Notes under the pieces: generated by a model | The model's input: the letters and a program-made list of their open reading frames with translations, nothing else | What the model was told of the DNA's origin: nothing | Database searches by the model: none | Shown: piece after piece, positions 50,377 to 61,203 of the stretch | Layout: every line of letters begins with the position of its first letter | How positions within the stretch are numbered: the first letter of the stretch is position 1 | Position numbers and translations under genes: made by a program | Source of the DNA: Heligmosomoides polygyrus polygyrus | Taxonomy: Eukaryota > Nematoda > Chromadorea > Rhabditida > Heligmosomidae | Assembly (NCBI GenBank): GCA_947396885.1 | Contig: OX377206.1 | Span: forward strand, 20,579,114 to 20,643,113 | DNA: 64,000 bases | Direction: 5' to 3'

Positions 50377-52386
50377 GGCAAAGGGATTAACGTCATGGTA
50401 GGAATACCCTCATTTTTCGTTAGCTTTACTTTTGCAAAAGTTATAACACTGGAGTGTGATTTGATATGAGACTTAATACGACAATCAATGTTTACATCAA
50501 ACGATTATTTTAATTAAATAAAGTTTATAACGTAATTGCGTAATTTAACAGATGTTTTTAAGGAACAAATTCGAGATGGGTAGATGAATAGAAACTGCTC
50601 AAACCTCCAGATTAAACAAAATTTGTACAATCGTTTTCTAAACTCCTGCATTGGAAGATTCCTTTTGTATGTTTTTTTAATAATTTCGCTAGAATTTTAG
50701 ATTATTGTTTGGTAAATGAAAAGGATTCCTTGCTGTCCCAATTCTGCTGCTCTAGCCAATATATAGCGGGGGCAATATATAGCGTCATATAATCGTGTCA
50801 TCAGGGTAGTGATGAAGAGTCCAAACAAAAAAGAACCTGACAGTGTCCTCATTAGAGGGGAGACTGCAAGGAGCTACTGTAATTATGGCTAATTTGACAT
50901 TTCTTTCTAATGCCTCGGATAAAGTCGTCTTCATCGCTCCAGCAGGAGTACGTCACTGAATGTCTTACTGGAACATTTACTAGTTTCGTGGTCTTCTCTC
51001 GAAAGGCTTGCGCTGCCAATTAACAGAGACTTTTAATAGGCTTTTGAATTTATTCACTGACATTTATTTATGTATTTGTTTATTTGTGGCAAAAGTGTAT
51101 TGTATTTATTGATCACTGAGATGTAATAATGTATTACTACATATTAATCAAGCCAGAGAAGACCTACGTCTTATCTTAGAAGCCCTGCTTTGTTCAATGT
51201 TGCTCGATCCGTTCCGTCAGTCTGATCCAGGCGAAGGATATAGGTTTCTCTAATCATAGCAACAAACTTATTACATGATTACACCAGTCTGCAATGTTGT
51301 CAGCTTGACTCCTCACTATACCTTGATTTTCACATGCAATCAACTCCTCCTTTTTATCTTCCTGCTCCCTATTCATTGCCTCGTCCGCCCTTCTCTTAAA
51401 ACATCGTTTCCTCTCATCGGCACAGCAGTATAAGTACATCAGTCATAGATGCACCAAAGTAATTGTCGTTTCTATGAAGCTGTCATCCATTCTGCTTATC
51501 CGAATATTCATAATAGATTTGATCTGCTAAGATTCTTCCGTTCATTTGAACAAAACGTTTTACTAATGTGACGAATAGGGTCGAGAAGCATTGCATTATA
51601 TTTCCATTACTGTTGCAGGTTTTGCTTCGTTCGATTAGAGCGCAACAAGTAAATAAATCAATAAATAAAATAGGGGAACGTACAGCGATGAAAAACAAGA
51701 AGGAGTCAGAGTCAAGGGCCAGCTGAAAAAAACAAGAGAACACATACATAGAGGCAGATGTGCTCGAACCGTACATATATGGGGATCTGGTGCTGATCTA
51801 CTACTTATGTAGCTCCACGGCACATACCGTATCAACACGTCGCATCGTAACTGGAACTGTCAGTTTTATCTTCTGCGCGATTAAACGCATAACACGTCTG
51901 CTACATCAACATGTGTACTTAAAAATCCTTCGCCGTTTTCATCGTTGCATTGAAAATTTTCAAACAATGAGGTTGCAAAGTGTGCGCGCCTTGTTTCGCC
52001 TGTATCCTAAGTATAGATGCACCCTCCACATTTTCGAACAGTTGATGCTTCAGACACAAAAATGAATCGGAGGTAGATTGTCAGTCAACACACACTCATT
52101 GGCTATCTATCTGAGCGAACTCTATATGACAATTACCTGCCTGAGCTTAGAAGGAAAGGCTTCCTTTCTAACATGACGCATTCTGACTATCATGAATGCT
52201 TATTCCGTTCCTCGAGAATTGCGTTCAGGTTTTGCGAGCAAGCGATTTTAACGAAGATCGTGGAAATAATGCGGCGATCCACAGAAATTCAGTTCCAGAT
52301 GGAGCGTTGCGAACTTATGCTGTTTTCGATCATCACGAGGGGACCGACAGGAATCCATGTTGTTCGCATAATTCATTCTCTCCGCC
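50377..52386. other. Intergenic, no recognised gene
   Basis: AT-rich, with short frames (51254-51838 minus, 51760-52463 plus) that show no family signature. Confidence 0.35.
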
Positions 52387-52628
52387 CGTTTGGTAGCGTA
52401 GTCGGAAGAGACGCCGGTTGTTGCGTACACCGCGATTCCAGATTCCGTGTCTGGAAAGGATAAAACTGTGCTCACTGACGGCATCTATACATCGGCTGGC
52501 CGCCGCAAATCATTATGTAAGCCAAATACGCAATCAGGTTGCCTCCGCAATATCCAGTAGAAGTAGAACGAGTAGCGTACCCAAAATGGGGATTGATTTA
52601 ACCATCTTTTGTTCCTCATCCTTTATTT
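52387..52628 (+). repeat. tRNA-derived SINE with internal deletion
   Basis: GGTAGCGTAGTCGGAAGAGACG head, then a jump from the B-box side to TCTGGAAAGGATAAAAC. ATACATCGGCTGGCCGCCG and a TCATCCTTTATTTC tail follow. Confidence 0.85.
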
Positions 52629-52879
52629 CATAAAACGGAACGAAGATTTGGAGAGACAAAGGGCATAGACTTTTTTAGCAGCGGTGCCAACGTCTGCTTC
52701 CGGCACCTAGTGATTCTTAAGGTGCAATTAGCGCATGGCGTCTGAGATCAGGAACAGAAATGGATATTGACGCCCACTTTCCGCTTTCCAGAAGCAAACG
52801 GGGAATCTGTTAGACTCCTCAAGTAACAACAATAACGACCAGAAACATTCAACTTCTGCTGCAATAACCACGTTTTGTT
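52629..52879. other. Intergenic spacer
   Basis: No feature recognised. Confidence 0.35.
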
Positions 52880-52892
52880 GCGAGCAAAAATC

Positions 52893-52975
52893 TAACACCA
52901 GGGGATTCGAACCCTTACGTCCTCCTGATCGAGTAGGAATGTTCTACGCTACTACACCATCGACGCCGTTTGACC
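52893..52975 (-). pseudogene. tRNA-like unit (left arm, minus strand)
   Basis: Minus-strand GATGGTGTAGTAGCG (A-box like) and GGGTTCGAATCCC (perfect B box; complement at 52902-52914). Acceptor ends do not pair well. Confidence 0.5.
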
Positions 52976-53111
52976 GAACGCAACATCCACACCTCTTGGG
53001 GGACCGATCAGCACTCACGCGTATATGGAGCTGATATCAGCTCGAAACCAGTTAAGCTGAAGGTTTTGATAAAAGTGACTCAAATCCTTTCTATCAAGAC
53101 GGTTAAACAGC

Positions 53112-53188
53112 GCCGATGGTGTAATGGCGTTGAGCATTCCCGCCCAATCAGCAGGAGGTGCGGGTTCGAATCCCGCCTGATGATATAG
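53112..53188 (+). pseudogene. tRNA-like unit (right arm, plus strand)
   Basis: CGATGGTGTAATGGCG (A-box like) and GCGGGTTCGAATCCCGC: a perfect T-arm and B box at 53160-53176. The acceptor stem (GCGCCGA against CTGATGA) does not pair and the middle is not a good anticodon arm. A decayed tRNA or tRNA-derived promoter. Confidence 0.55.
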
Positions 53189-53215
53189 TTTTGATTGCTA
53201 CAAAACAGTGTTGTA

Positions 53216-53570
53216 ATAGCTTAGATCCACGATAACAGCCGGTTGGGACATAAAGAAAATGAATCGAGTCATTCAACCTCAACACAGCCAACTCTTATTG
53301 TTTCATAAAGCTTAATAAGGGGTCGGTCAACTTGTTCAGGGCTCATCTCTATGAGGTTCACGCAGACGACATTCGCATGACTGCACAGAACCTACTGCCC
53401 ACTTCCTATGACATCTTCAAAGCTTGTGCTAGTAATGCTATTGAGACCCTGCTATGACTGCAGTGATGCTTTCCATGAAGAACTGTCTCTGAGCACTCAA
53501 ATTCTTCATTCCATATCAGACAGCGATTGCGACCACATATGTAAATGTTAACAAGTGCTATACAAGTGTT
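53216..53570. other. Intergenic, nothing recognised
   Basis: No supported feature. Confidence 0.35.
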
Positions 53571-53572
53571 AG

Positions 53573-53869
53573 GGGCGCGTGAAGCGCAGTCGGAGGAGGC
53601 GCCGGCTGTCGCCTGCACCCGACACCAGGTTCCTGGTTCGGATTTCCCGACCAGGCCAACCAAACCTTCCATCCATCCGGGGTCGGTGAATTGGTACCAG
53701 ACTTGTCTGGGAAGGATAAAGCGCTGACGTGTTCATCGGCTGGCCACCACAAGTCGTTGTATGGCCAAATACGCATTCAACATGCCTCTACGACATCCCG
53801 TAGAAGTAGAATGCGTGGCGCATCCCAAAGGGGATTGAATAACGCCGTCCTTTACCTTTTACCCTTTAT
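53573..53869 (+). repeat. tRNA-derived SINE, full length
   Basis: GGCGCGTGAAGCGCAGTCGG, B box GGTTCGGATTTCC, full body and CCTTTACCTTTTACCC tail. A 9-bp duplication CAAGTGTTA flanks it (about 53564-53572 and 53871-53879). Confidence 0.93.
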
Positions 53870-53879
53870 GCAAGTGTTA

Positions 53880-54401
53880 TATATGTGAAAAGCAAAGAAT
53901 GATAGGATCACTTGAAATCGACCAGATGTTATGAAAAATGTGGAAAGGTCTGAAGAATGGACATCCTTACCGTTCAGCACTGCCAACGGCACTGGCTAGG
54001 AAAAATACGATTCGACACGAGGTACTACAATTCTTTTTGTTTTCAAACGGCAGCTGTTATTCATCGAAACATTACAGTGTTTATCTTGCGTTTCTATGCG
54101 ACCAGCGAAACATTTATGCGATGCGCTTAGCTGTCTTCAAATTCCCCGCGGTTTCTCTAGTAGCAATGTTACCCTTGCACTCAGTTTGCGTTCTTTTCTT
54201 GAGTTCGAGCTCACAGGAAATCGACACTTCCTAGGCCTAATAAATTGTCGCATAGGGGTGATTATTTTAACTATAGAGCTTGAAATGGTACACTGCTCTG
54301 TTTGAAGATGTAAAATGATCTTCAATGTAAAATGGTCTTCAAATGATCACTAATTGGTGGCCGAAGTATAGATTACGCACCGAGGAGCTCTATTTGGATC
54401 A
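53880..54401. other. Intergenic, no recognised gene
   Basis: A 98-codon plus-strand frame (53938-54234) has no recognised domain. Confidence 0.35.
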
Positions 54402-54560
54402 GTGGATTAGCTTTCTGACTTGTCCATTGGTTGGCCACCACAATTCATTGTTTAGGCCAAATGCGCATTCTTATGGCCTTCACGCCACCCCACGAAGTGA
54501 AATTGCGTAGCGATTCCCAAAAGGGATTGATCAACACCGTTATTTATTCTTATTCTTTAT
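54402..54560 (+). repeat. tRNA-derived SINE, 3' half
   Basis: ACTTGTCCATTGGTTGGCCACC to AAAAGGGATTGATCAACACC and a TTATTCTTTATC tail. The head is missing. Confidence 0.82.
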
Positions 54561-54637
54561 CAGAAAAGTGAAAAAAGAAAGGTTAAATGATGTTTTGCTT
54601 CCTCCTTCAAACAAGTTGACATCTTCTTCATTTTTCC

Positions 54638-54738
54638 GCCAAGGTCAACCAAACGTTCCACCACTCCGGAGTCGGTGAAATGGTACTCGAGTTGTCTGAG
54701 AGGTATGAGACACTGACTCTCGTCGACCACCTTTCATA
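54638..54738 (+). repeat. tRNA-derived SINE, middle fragment
   Basis: TTCCGCCAAGGTCAACCAAACG to TTGTCTGAGAGGTATGAGAC covers only the body after the B box. It may be the displaced head of the half copy just upstream. Confidence 0.7.
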
Positions 54739-54785
54739 AATTTTTAGAAAGCGGTGCTACGAGAAACTCTTTTAGTTTGCAAGTT

Positions 54786-55122
54786 ACTAGTGTTTTGCTA
54801 GGTAATTTGTAGTGGCTCTAGCTCCAGTCGACCGGGCAGCCTCGGAGAGGGCCGCGGGAGGAGCTGCATTGTCTAAAGTTCAGCGAGAAATAAACGCGAT
54901 CAATCTAGACTCGAAAGCAAGCGCCGCCTTTTAATTTTAATTTCAATTATATAATTCTTTATTATTCGCCTTTTAATTTTTATTTTAATTCTTTCGAGTC
55001 TAGATTGATCGCGTTTATTTCTCGCTGAACTTTAGACAATGCAGGTCCTCCCGCGGCCCTCTCCGAGGCTGCCCGGTCGACTGGAGCCAGAGCCACTACA
55101 AATTACCTAGCAAAACACTAGT
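54786..55122. mobile_element. Fold-back element with near-perfect arms
   Basis: ACTAGTGTTTTGCTAGGTAA at the left is inverted at the right end. The arms run about 130 bp with very few mismatches (one in GGAGSTGCATTG) around a short AT-rich loop. The same 13-bp word TCTTTTAGTTTGC lies just outside each end (54768-54780, 55124-55136), a possible target duplication with a few extra bases. High arm identity suggests recent activity or gene conversion. Confidence 0.8.
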
Positions 55123-55136
55123 ATCTTTTAGTTTGC

Positions 55137-55907
55137 GTTTCAACAAAATAATTGAGGAGATAATGGAAATCGAATTAAGAATTTTTATCATCATTAATTG
55201 TTTCTACTACTTTTTTTTGTTGTTGATTTCTGCCATTAGTTGCCAACTGCTTTGGAAAGGTGCTGTCCCTCACATTTGTCGAAAAAATTTGGGATAATGC
55301 GCTGTAGTAGTCAGCATAAATAATATCGTCCTCGACATTTCTTTCAAAAATTTTGACCGGCGAAAAGTGGATGTGCGCAATCCTCTTTTTAAAATCAGAG
55401 ACCAAACGAGTTTACTCCACAGTCCTTGGCATTGGTTACAGCTGTCGTGGGAAGGGTAGAGATGTACATACAGATGTCCTGGATCTCTTCTATGCTATCT
55501 CCAAAAACACATTAAACACGCCAGCAAAGAATGTAAAAACAGGAAGCTGCAGCCTGCGTGAAATACGTTTTCGAGATCAACGATCGACCCACGAGTTGGA
55601 GAAACAATATGCTGAAAGCTTACTCGTCGTTCACCACTCACCTATAAAGGGTTCAGCCATGTGGACAGCTCCCATCCGTTTTATGCTTTATACACTCACC
55701 ACTTAACGGAGTGTCGCGCAGCTCAGTCGTTGTTGTTTCTGTCGTTATACCACACGTGCATTATTGTTGACCTGCTTTTTTCGAGCAGATATGTATTTAC
55801 CTAATAAATCTTTAATTGTTTTGCATTGTCTCTTGCTCCTTGCTATAACTTTTAATCCTCATTGTTTTCTGCTTTTTTAGTAGTAACATAAATTGTTTTA
55901 AAAACAT
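55137..55907. other. Intergenic; unassigned frame at 55353-55706
   Basis: A 117-codon plus-strand frame (VLGIGYSCRGKGRDVHTD, VLDLFYAISKNTLNTPA) is protein-like but unrecognised. It has no splice context that I can define. Confidence 0.3.
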
Positions 55908-56140
55908 TTGGCGCAGTCGGGTGAGGCGCCTGCATATCGATTTGAGGTTTGGGTCTTACTCAGGCCATTCAAATCGCTCATCCTTCTGAGAGCTGTGAAT
56001 TGATATCAGACGTGCCGGTGAAAGGAAAGCGCTGACGTTTGAAACTCATAGAGACCTTTATATACGCCAAGCAGCTCTTCAAATTCTTTCATGATATGAA
56101 GTAGAAATCGAATGCATCGCGCATCCCACAAGTGGAACGA
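55908..56140 (+). repeat. tRNA-derived SINE, very old copy
   Basis: TTTGGCGCAGTCGGGTGAGGCG head and TGAATTGATATCAGACGTG..GGTGAAAGGAAAGCGCTGACG. GAATGCATCGCGCATCCCAC marks the 3' side. No clear tail. Confidence 0.65.
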
Positions 56141-56184
56141 ATATAAAGTGAATAGTTTGATATGGTTTACCCTAACACTGGAAT

Positions 56185-56482
56185 GGGCGCATGTATGTAG
56201 CGCAGTCGGAGGAGGCGCCGACTGTCGCGTGCACCCGATACCAGGTTCCTGGTTCGGATTTCCCGCCCAGGCCAACCAAGCCTTCCATCCCTCCGGGGTC
56301 GGTGAATTGGTACCACACCTGTCTGGGAAGGACAGAGCGCTGATTTGTTTATTGGCTGGCCACCGCAAGTCATTGTGTGGCCAAATATGCATTCAAATCG
56401 CCTCCACGATATCCTGTAGAAGTAGAATGCGTGGCGCATCCCAAAAGGGATTGAATAACGCCGTCCCTTATCCTTTATCCTT
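56185..56482 (+). repeat. tRNA-derived SINE, full length, young
   Basis: GGCGCATGTATGTAGCGCAGTC, B box GGTTCGGATTTCC, complete body and CTTATCCTTTATCCT tail. A perfect 12-bp duplication TAACACTGGAAT flanks it (56173-56184, 56483-56494). It inserted beside the older copy at 55908. Confidence 0.95.
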
Positions 56483-56494
56483 TAACACTGGAAT

Positions 56495-57395
56495 CGCGGA
56501 GATACCTGAAATTGGATTGCTATTTCTCGAGGAGTGCATTTGATCCTCGTTGATGTTTCTGGAGGGTTCTGAAGGGTGAGCCTTCACTACAGCGTCATTC
56601 GGCTGTTCGTAATATACATCCTATAATGTTCACACCACGGTCCTGCAATGTTCACACCATAAACCGGCGAGGAACAGCGTTCTCAACAGTCTCACGCCTC
56701 GGCTGATCGAACCTGTATGCTCGTCTCCTTTATCTTTCTTGTTCTTTTCTTTATTGACTTTCAATGTTGATTTTATTGAATACAATTCCTAGTAACTGCG
56801 TCTTCATATGAAGGGAGAATGAACCCTCCTAAGGAAGAAAACAAAACGTGACTTGATACGACTTTTATACGAATACCTAGTAGTAATACATGGTACAGCA
56901 GTAACGAATAGCAGCAAAGATGGTGATAATCATTCCTTCTTGGGGTGCGCCATGCTTTTGCACTCAGCATGTTAGAGCGCAAATTTATCACAGGGATAAT
57001 GCGGAACGCACAACGTCTTTCCGCTGTCACTTAAAGCACATAATCAGGAAAAAGGATGCTGGAGAAATGCAAAGAACGATTCATTTTGAAGATACCCGCT
57101 TCGTGCTTACGCAACATCATGGTTCTTAAAAATTGTTCAGCTCAAGAATGTGTGAAATGTGAACGCGCCCCCATAAATCCCCATAACCCCCAAAGCCTCA
57201 AAACAGACGCTAAATTATACAGAAACAAATTAGTTTTAAAACAAAAATTCTGTATATGAAGCTCAATCGTTGTCCAATTCTTTTGTCATTTAGTATACTA
57301 CTAATTAGTCAATGAACTAGAAATCAGAAGAACCTCCTACCAACTTTTTCAAGTATTAAACTCGCCTTCAACGTTGAAAGACGAGGCCAGCCGAA
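56495..57395. other. Intergenic, no recognised gene
   Basis: Short frames only. Confidence 0.35.
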
Positions 57396-57530
57396 TAAAG
57401 GATAAAGGAAAAAGGGGTATAGGATAGCTAGATTAATCCCTTTTGACATGCGCAAAACATTGTATTTCTACGGAATGCCGTGGTCAATTTGAATGCGTAT
57501 TCGGTCTATAGAATAACATGCGATACCCAT
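57396..57530 (-). repeat. tRNA-derived SINE, tail half
   Basis: GAATAAAGGATAAAGG tail and AATCCCTTTTGACATGCGC, then TTTGAATGCGTATTCGG, where homology fades. Confidence 0.78.
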
Positions 57531-58342
57531 CTAAATGCACACCGCACACCGTACCTGATGACGTGCGCTGCTACTTCGCTAGCTCATCGTTTCGGTCAAC
57601 CATTCACGACTTCCACTGAAACAGTATCAGCAACGTGACGTCGCGACGGAATCACGGGAGAATCGTTGAAACGATCCATAGCGTTTCGGTGTTGTTTGTG
57701 TGTTCATAAAAGTGCATGGTAAGGGGAGCAATTAAATAAAATGGGAAACTGGATGGAATCCGGACAAACGCCCGTCAGCCACATTAGCAGTATGGCTCTG
57801 CCCTCCTGTTGCCATTCTCGCAATTACTCCCGTTGCTGAACTGTTGCGGTCTTTGGCTGCCCTTTAGCGCTGAGAGGCTTATCTGGGCTAGAGCTAATTC
57901 GAAGCGAACGCTGCTAATATCGCACATGGTTTTCTACTTGCATCTGAATCAGTGCTTCTTCATGTAAATGGTAATCTTCCGTAAACTATTATTCTAATAT
58001 TGTTTTGAAAGAACTAATGTTTGAAAGATTTCTTAGGCATGAAAAGAAGTAGAGTTTCGTATTCGTAAGGATCGTGTCAACATTCTCAAGCGGCTAGGCT
58101 CTTTGAGCTGAACTATCCAGAACAGTTCCAGTAACGCCTTGCATTTGCATGTTAACATCAAAAATCGTCTCGTCACATCTACAGTATCACCTTTGAGAAA
58201 ATTCGAAAGTTAACTAAATAAACTTTGAGCTTAAAAAAAACGAAGCAAATAAAGTTAAATAAACTTAGAATTTTTTATAACAAATTATATTACGAGTACT
58301 GAGTTTTTAAGCGTCCGGGATCTACTCGAATTGACCTCCATG
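57531..58342. other. Intergenic, no recognised gene
   Basis: No supported exon or repeat. Confidence 0.35.
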
Positions 58343-58617
58343 ACGGATAAAGGATAAAAGATGACGTTAACGAATCGTCACGCATTCTACTTCTACGGGA
58401 TGTCGTGTTGTCAATTTCACAACTCATTTGGTACTTAATGGCTTGCGGTAGTCACCTGTTAAACAAATCAGTGTGTTTTACTTTTTGGCAAGTCTGGTAC
58501 CAATTACACTGGCACGATGGGATGGATCTCTTGGTTGGTCTCTGTGAGATCCAAACCAAGGAGCTCAATTTGAGATCACACAACAGCCGGCGCCTCCTCC
58601 AGCTACTCTATCATGCG
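58343..58617 (-). repeat. tRNA-derived SINE, diverged full-length copy
   Basis: GGATAAAGGATAAAAG tail, GCATTCTACTTCTACGGGATG, GGCAAGTCTGGTACCAATT, GAGATCCAAACCAAGG and CGGCGCCTCCTCCAGC head. Confidence 0.85.
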
Positions 58618-58823
58618 TTCGAGTCGCGTCCATTATTAGCAATTAGTATGTATTTACATAAAGCTGGGTTACTGTACTTGCCAGCCGGGTTCTACGCACC
58701 GATATAGGACTAAGAATTCATTAAGCTGGAGCATTACACACACCATGCCTCAAGTTCAATGTACCACCCAGGCCTATGTAGCTTTCTATGTATTAGTCTT
58801 GAATTATAAGGAAGGATAATAGA

Positions 58824-58868
58824 CCTTAGCATCTTCGCCTCAGTGTAATGGAGACGAAGATGCTAAGG
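58824..58868. repeat. 14-bp inverted repeat at the LINE 5' break
   Basis: CCTTAGCATCTTCG (58824-58837) and CGAAGATGCTAAGG (58855-58868) pair perfectly with a 17-nt loop. The right arm is LINE coding sequence, so the left arm looks like a small inverted copy made at the insertion break. Confidence 0.75.
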
Positions 58869-59204
58869 TGGACGGCCGGAATAACGCGTTTGGACCGCGT
58901 TCGCAACGACACCATACGACAAAGGTTTGGTGTCGCCATGATAGCCGACAAGTTGGGTGAAGTTCGTCACCGATGGTATGGCCACTTGCTTCGCGCTAAC
59001 GACGACACCGTCTGTAAGATTGGCCTGAACCTTGAAGTCCCTGGAAAACGGCCCAGAGGACGCCCGAAGCAACGTTGGCTAGATACGTTGCGCTTGGACT
59101 TAAAGATACCTGGTGTGCATCCTGATCAAGCATTTGATCGGGAGAAATGGCATCATCACACCATAAGAGCGGACCCCGTCACCAAGCGGGACAAACGCTA
59201 CTGA
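58848..59204 (+). pseudogene. RTE-like LINE C-terminus
   Basis: 118 codons uninterrupted to a stop: METKMLRWTAGITRLDRVRN, then DKLGEVRHRWYGHLLR, GKRPRGRPKQRWLDTLRLDL and DREKWHHHTIRADPVTK. The 'RLRWYGHV.R.....GKRPRG.PK.RW.D....DL' string is the standard C-terminus of RTE-clade reverse-transcriptase proteins. Only this end survives (5' truncation), followed at once by a (GATGAT)n tail as RTE elements have. The intact frame suggests a fairly recent insertion. Confidence 0.85.
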
Positions 59205-59250
59205 AAATGATGACGATGATGATGATGATGGTGATGATGATGATGATGAT
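59205..59250 (+). repeat. (GATGAT)n LINE tail
   Basis: ATGATGACGATGATGATGATG-type trinucleotide run directly after the LINE stop. It is the usual 3' tail of RTE elements. Confidence 0.88.
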
Positions 59251-59463
59251 GTCGTGGAGGTAATTTAAATGCGTATTTGGCCAATACAATTGCCTGCGGT
59301 GGCCAAGACAAGCCAATATTTTATCTCTTGCAAACAGGTCTGCAGTCCATCGACGCCGGAAGGACGGAAGACTTGGTTGGCTTGAACCGGAAATCCGAGC
59401 CAAGAACCTGAAACTGGGTGCGTGCGAAAGCCGGGACCGCCTCCAGTTGAGCTTCCATGCGCC
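59251..59463 (-). repeat. tRNA-derived SINE, tail missing
   Basis: Minus-strand copy from GTCGTGGAGGTAATTTAAATG to the head (CCGCCTCCAGTTGAGCTTCC). It joins the LINE tail without its own TCCTTTA tail. Confidence 0.82.
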
Positions 59464-59811
59464 TTGATTACAATGTAATAAGGCCGGTAAACACTAAACT
59501 AGAATCACATTTTTCCGTTAAGAGTAAGTTGTGAGTCGTTTCCTGGCCTAGGTTGTCACACTGAATGGGAAAATGCTTTTCAATAGGGACAATATTGTGC
59601 AAACGGTAACGAGACGGCTTGCGATAGCCGTACTACAGGCGAGATGTGCTACATCATCCCACTGGGATGCTCCATGAATTCAGCCTCGATGGCAGGTGTG
59701 AGGAGACTTTGGTTTCGCTCTTTTATACGCGATGAAATTTCGCACAAACAGTTAACATGTAAATTGGTGGCGAAGCCGTTTTCCGCCATGAAAGTCCGGT
59801 ACTACTAATCA
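59464..59811. other. Intergenic, nothing recognised
   Basis: No supported feature. Confidence 0.35.
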
Positions 59812-60133
59812 GGAAACTGTCTCAACGGTACGCCGGAACGGCAAGAGCGAATACTATAGGAAGAATCTCCTTCCCCCAAGTAGTATCAGAACATGTTTTG
59901 TTTTTGCCGTATTCTTGAGGCAAACGGGTAGATGGCACAAAAATGGCTTGTAATGGCTAACAAGGAAAGGTTCCCAACTGTTGGTGAGCTTTCGCGATGA
60001 TATTTTGGCAGGATGTAGAACCCTAGAACCCTGTGAGTGGAGTTTAGATCCATAGTGAGCTTTTGCTGAAGGCTTCTTTAAAGACCTAAAAAGGAGGTCT
60101 GAAAGTGTGCGCACCTACGACAGCCAAGCAGAT

Positions 60134-60216
60134 GTGCCTTGGTGGCGCAGCCGGTAACACTGCCGCCTCATAGGAGCATTCCGGCGGGCTTTTCAGTTCG
60201 AGTCCGCGCACTGCCA
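60134..60216 (+). other. tRNA-like Pol III unit
   Basis: TGGCGCAGCCGG (A box, 60143-60154) and AGTTCGAGTCCG (B box, about 60195-60206) at tRNA spacing. CTGCCACCATTTTTGC with a T-run follows. Nearly the same unit as at 11558 and 12272. Confidence 0.6.
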
Positions 60217-60639
60217 CCATTTTTGCACTTATTACTTTGTTGTTATTACAATATGTTACGATCACAGGAGGAATTTTAGACCACCAATGCTTACAACAAA
60301 CCAAGGCCCTCTATTTGCGCCTTTATATGTGCTAGGTCCTCAACTATGCATATCCATACCACCACCATATCATACCGTATCACCAACGATATAAGATGTC
60401 TTCACTACTTATTTCCTGTCGATGCACCAGCAATGCCCCAAATATGCAAAATACGACGATATATGATAAAAATGATAAATGGTTCTCACTGACAAAGTAA
60501 GAAATTTTGACGTGGGAGCAACATGAAATGAAGGAATAAGTAGTGAAAACATCTTACCGCAGCAAGCCTCAAGAAAGGTTCAGGTATAGAAAGCTCTATG
60601 GAAGTTCGGTACTATGATAGAAGTGAAAAAAGCGACGTA

Positions 60640-60715
60640 GCTCGGGAAGCGAACCCTCTACGTCACGATCATGCAGCGGTACCTCTAGCACTGCACTGTC
60701 CAGTCCACCACAACA
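60640..60715 (-). other. Second tRNA-like unit, opposite strand
   Basis: The minus strand has GGTTCGCTTCCC (B box; complement near 60644-60656) and GGACAGTGCAGTGCTAGAGG as a plausible A-box side. It is a different sequence from the 60134 unit, so the element carries two distinct tRNA-like modules. Confidence 0.45.
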
Positions 60716-60900
60716 GTTCCTTGGCGCCTCCGTGAAAAGCACAACCCTGTGACACTTAGCCATTACAAATTTCGGTGCCGTCTACTCGTTTGCCTCAAGA
60801 ATTCGACAAAAACAAAACATGTTCTGTTACTATTTGGGGGAAGGAGATTCTTCCTATAGTATTCGTTCTTGCCGTTCCGGCGTACCGTTCAGACAGTTCC

Positions 60901-61203
60901 CTTGTAATCCATTCCTGATAGTTGGAAGGGTTGATCGTCTTGTGTGTCTAGTCGATTCCTATGTTTTCAAGCTGTGTTATTCAATGGCCTGTGCTTGAAT
61001 AGTTGTAGGAATGCAAGGGTGTGAAAAATCTGCCTAGAGTTCCAATGTCGATTTCAATACAGCCTCTTACTGATGTGGTTTACTACTAGAGCAATAGTTC
61101 ATACTGTAGCGGTTTATTTGGTAGAGCACCAGCTAAGATTCACGAAATTCAATGTTGTTATCGGTACTTGTCGGATTTTTGCCCGACGTGATGGCGTAGG
61201 ATT
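60901..61203. other. Intergenic, nothing recognised
   Basis: No supported feature. Confidence 0.35.

Larger units (their letters stand above)
52880..53215. mobile_element. Inverted pair of tRNA-like units
   Basis: About 100-bp arms (52880-52980 and 53105-53215) are inverted copies around a 125-bp centre. Each holds a tRNA-like unit transcribed outward from the centre. The arms differ by about 20%, so the pair is not recent. No transposase. Confidence 0.6.
59812..60900. mobile_element. Long terminal-inverted-repeat element with two opposed tRNA-like units
   Basis: Left GGAAACTGTCTCAACGGTAC and its inverse at the right (CGTACCGTTCAGACAGTTCC). Homology runs about 130 bp inward through ATACTATAGGAAGAATCTCC and AACATGTTTTGTTTTTG. 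Inside, 59956-60390 matches the arm of the 11.4-kb element, including its tRNA-like unit. A different tRNA-like unit lies in opposite orientation near 60640-60715. No transposase. 1089 bp. Confidence 0.75.

Noticed and set aside
53112..53188. Functional tRNA gene
   Set aside because: The T-arm/B box is perfect, but the acceptor ends do not pair and no anticodon arm is convincing. It has an inverted, equally decayed partner at 52893.
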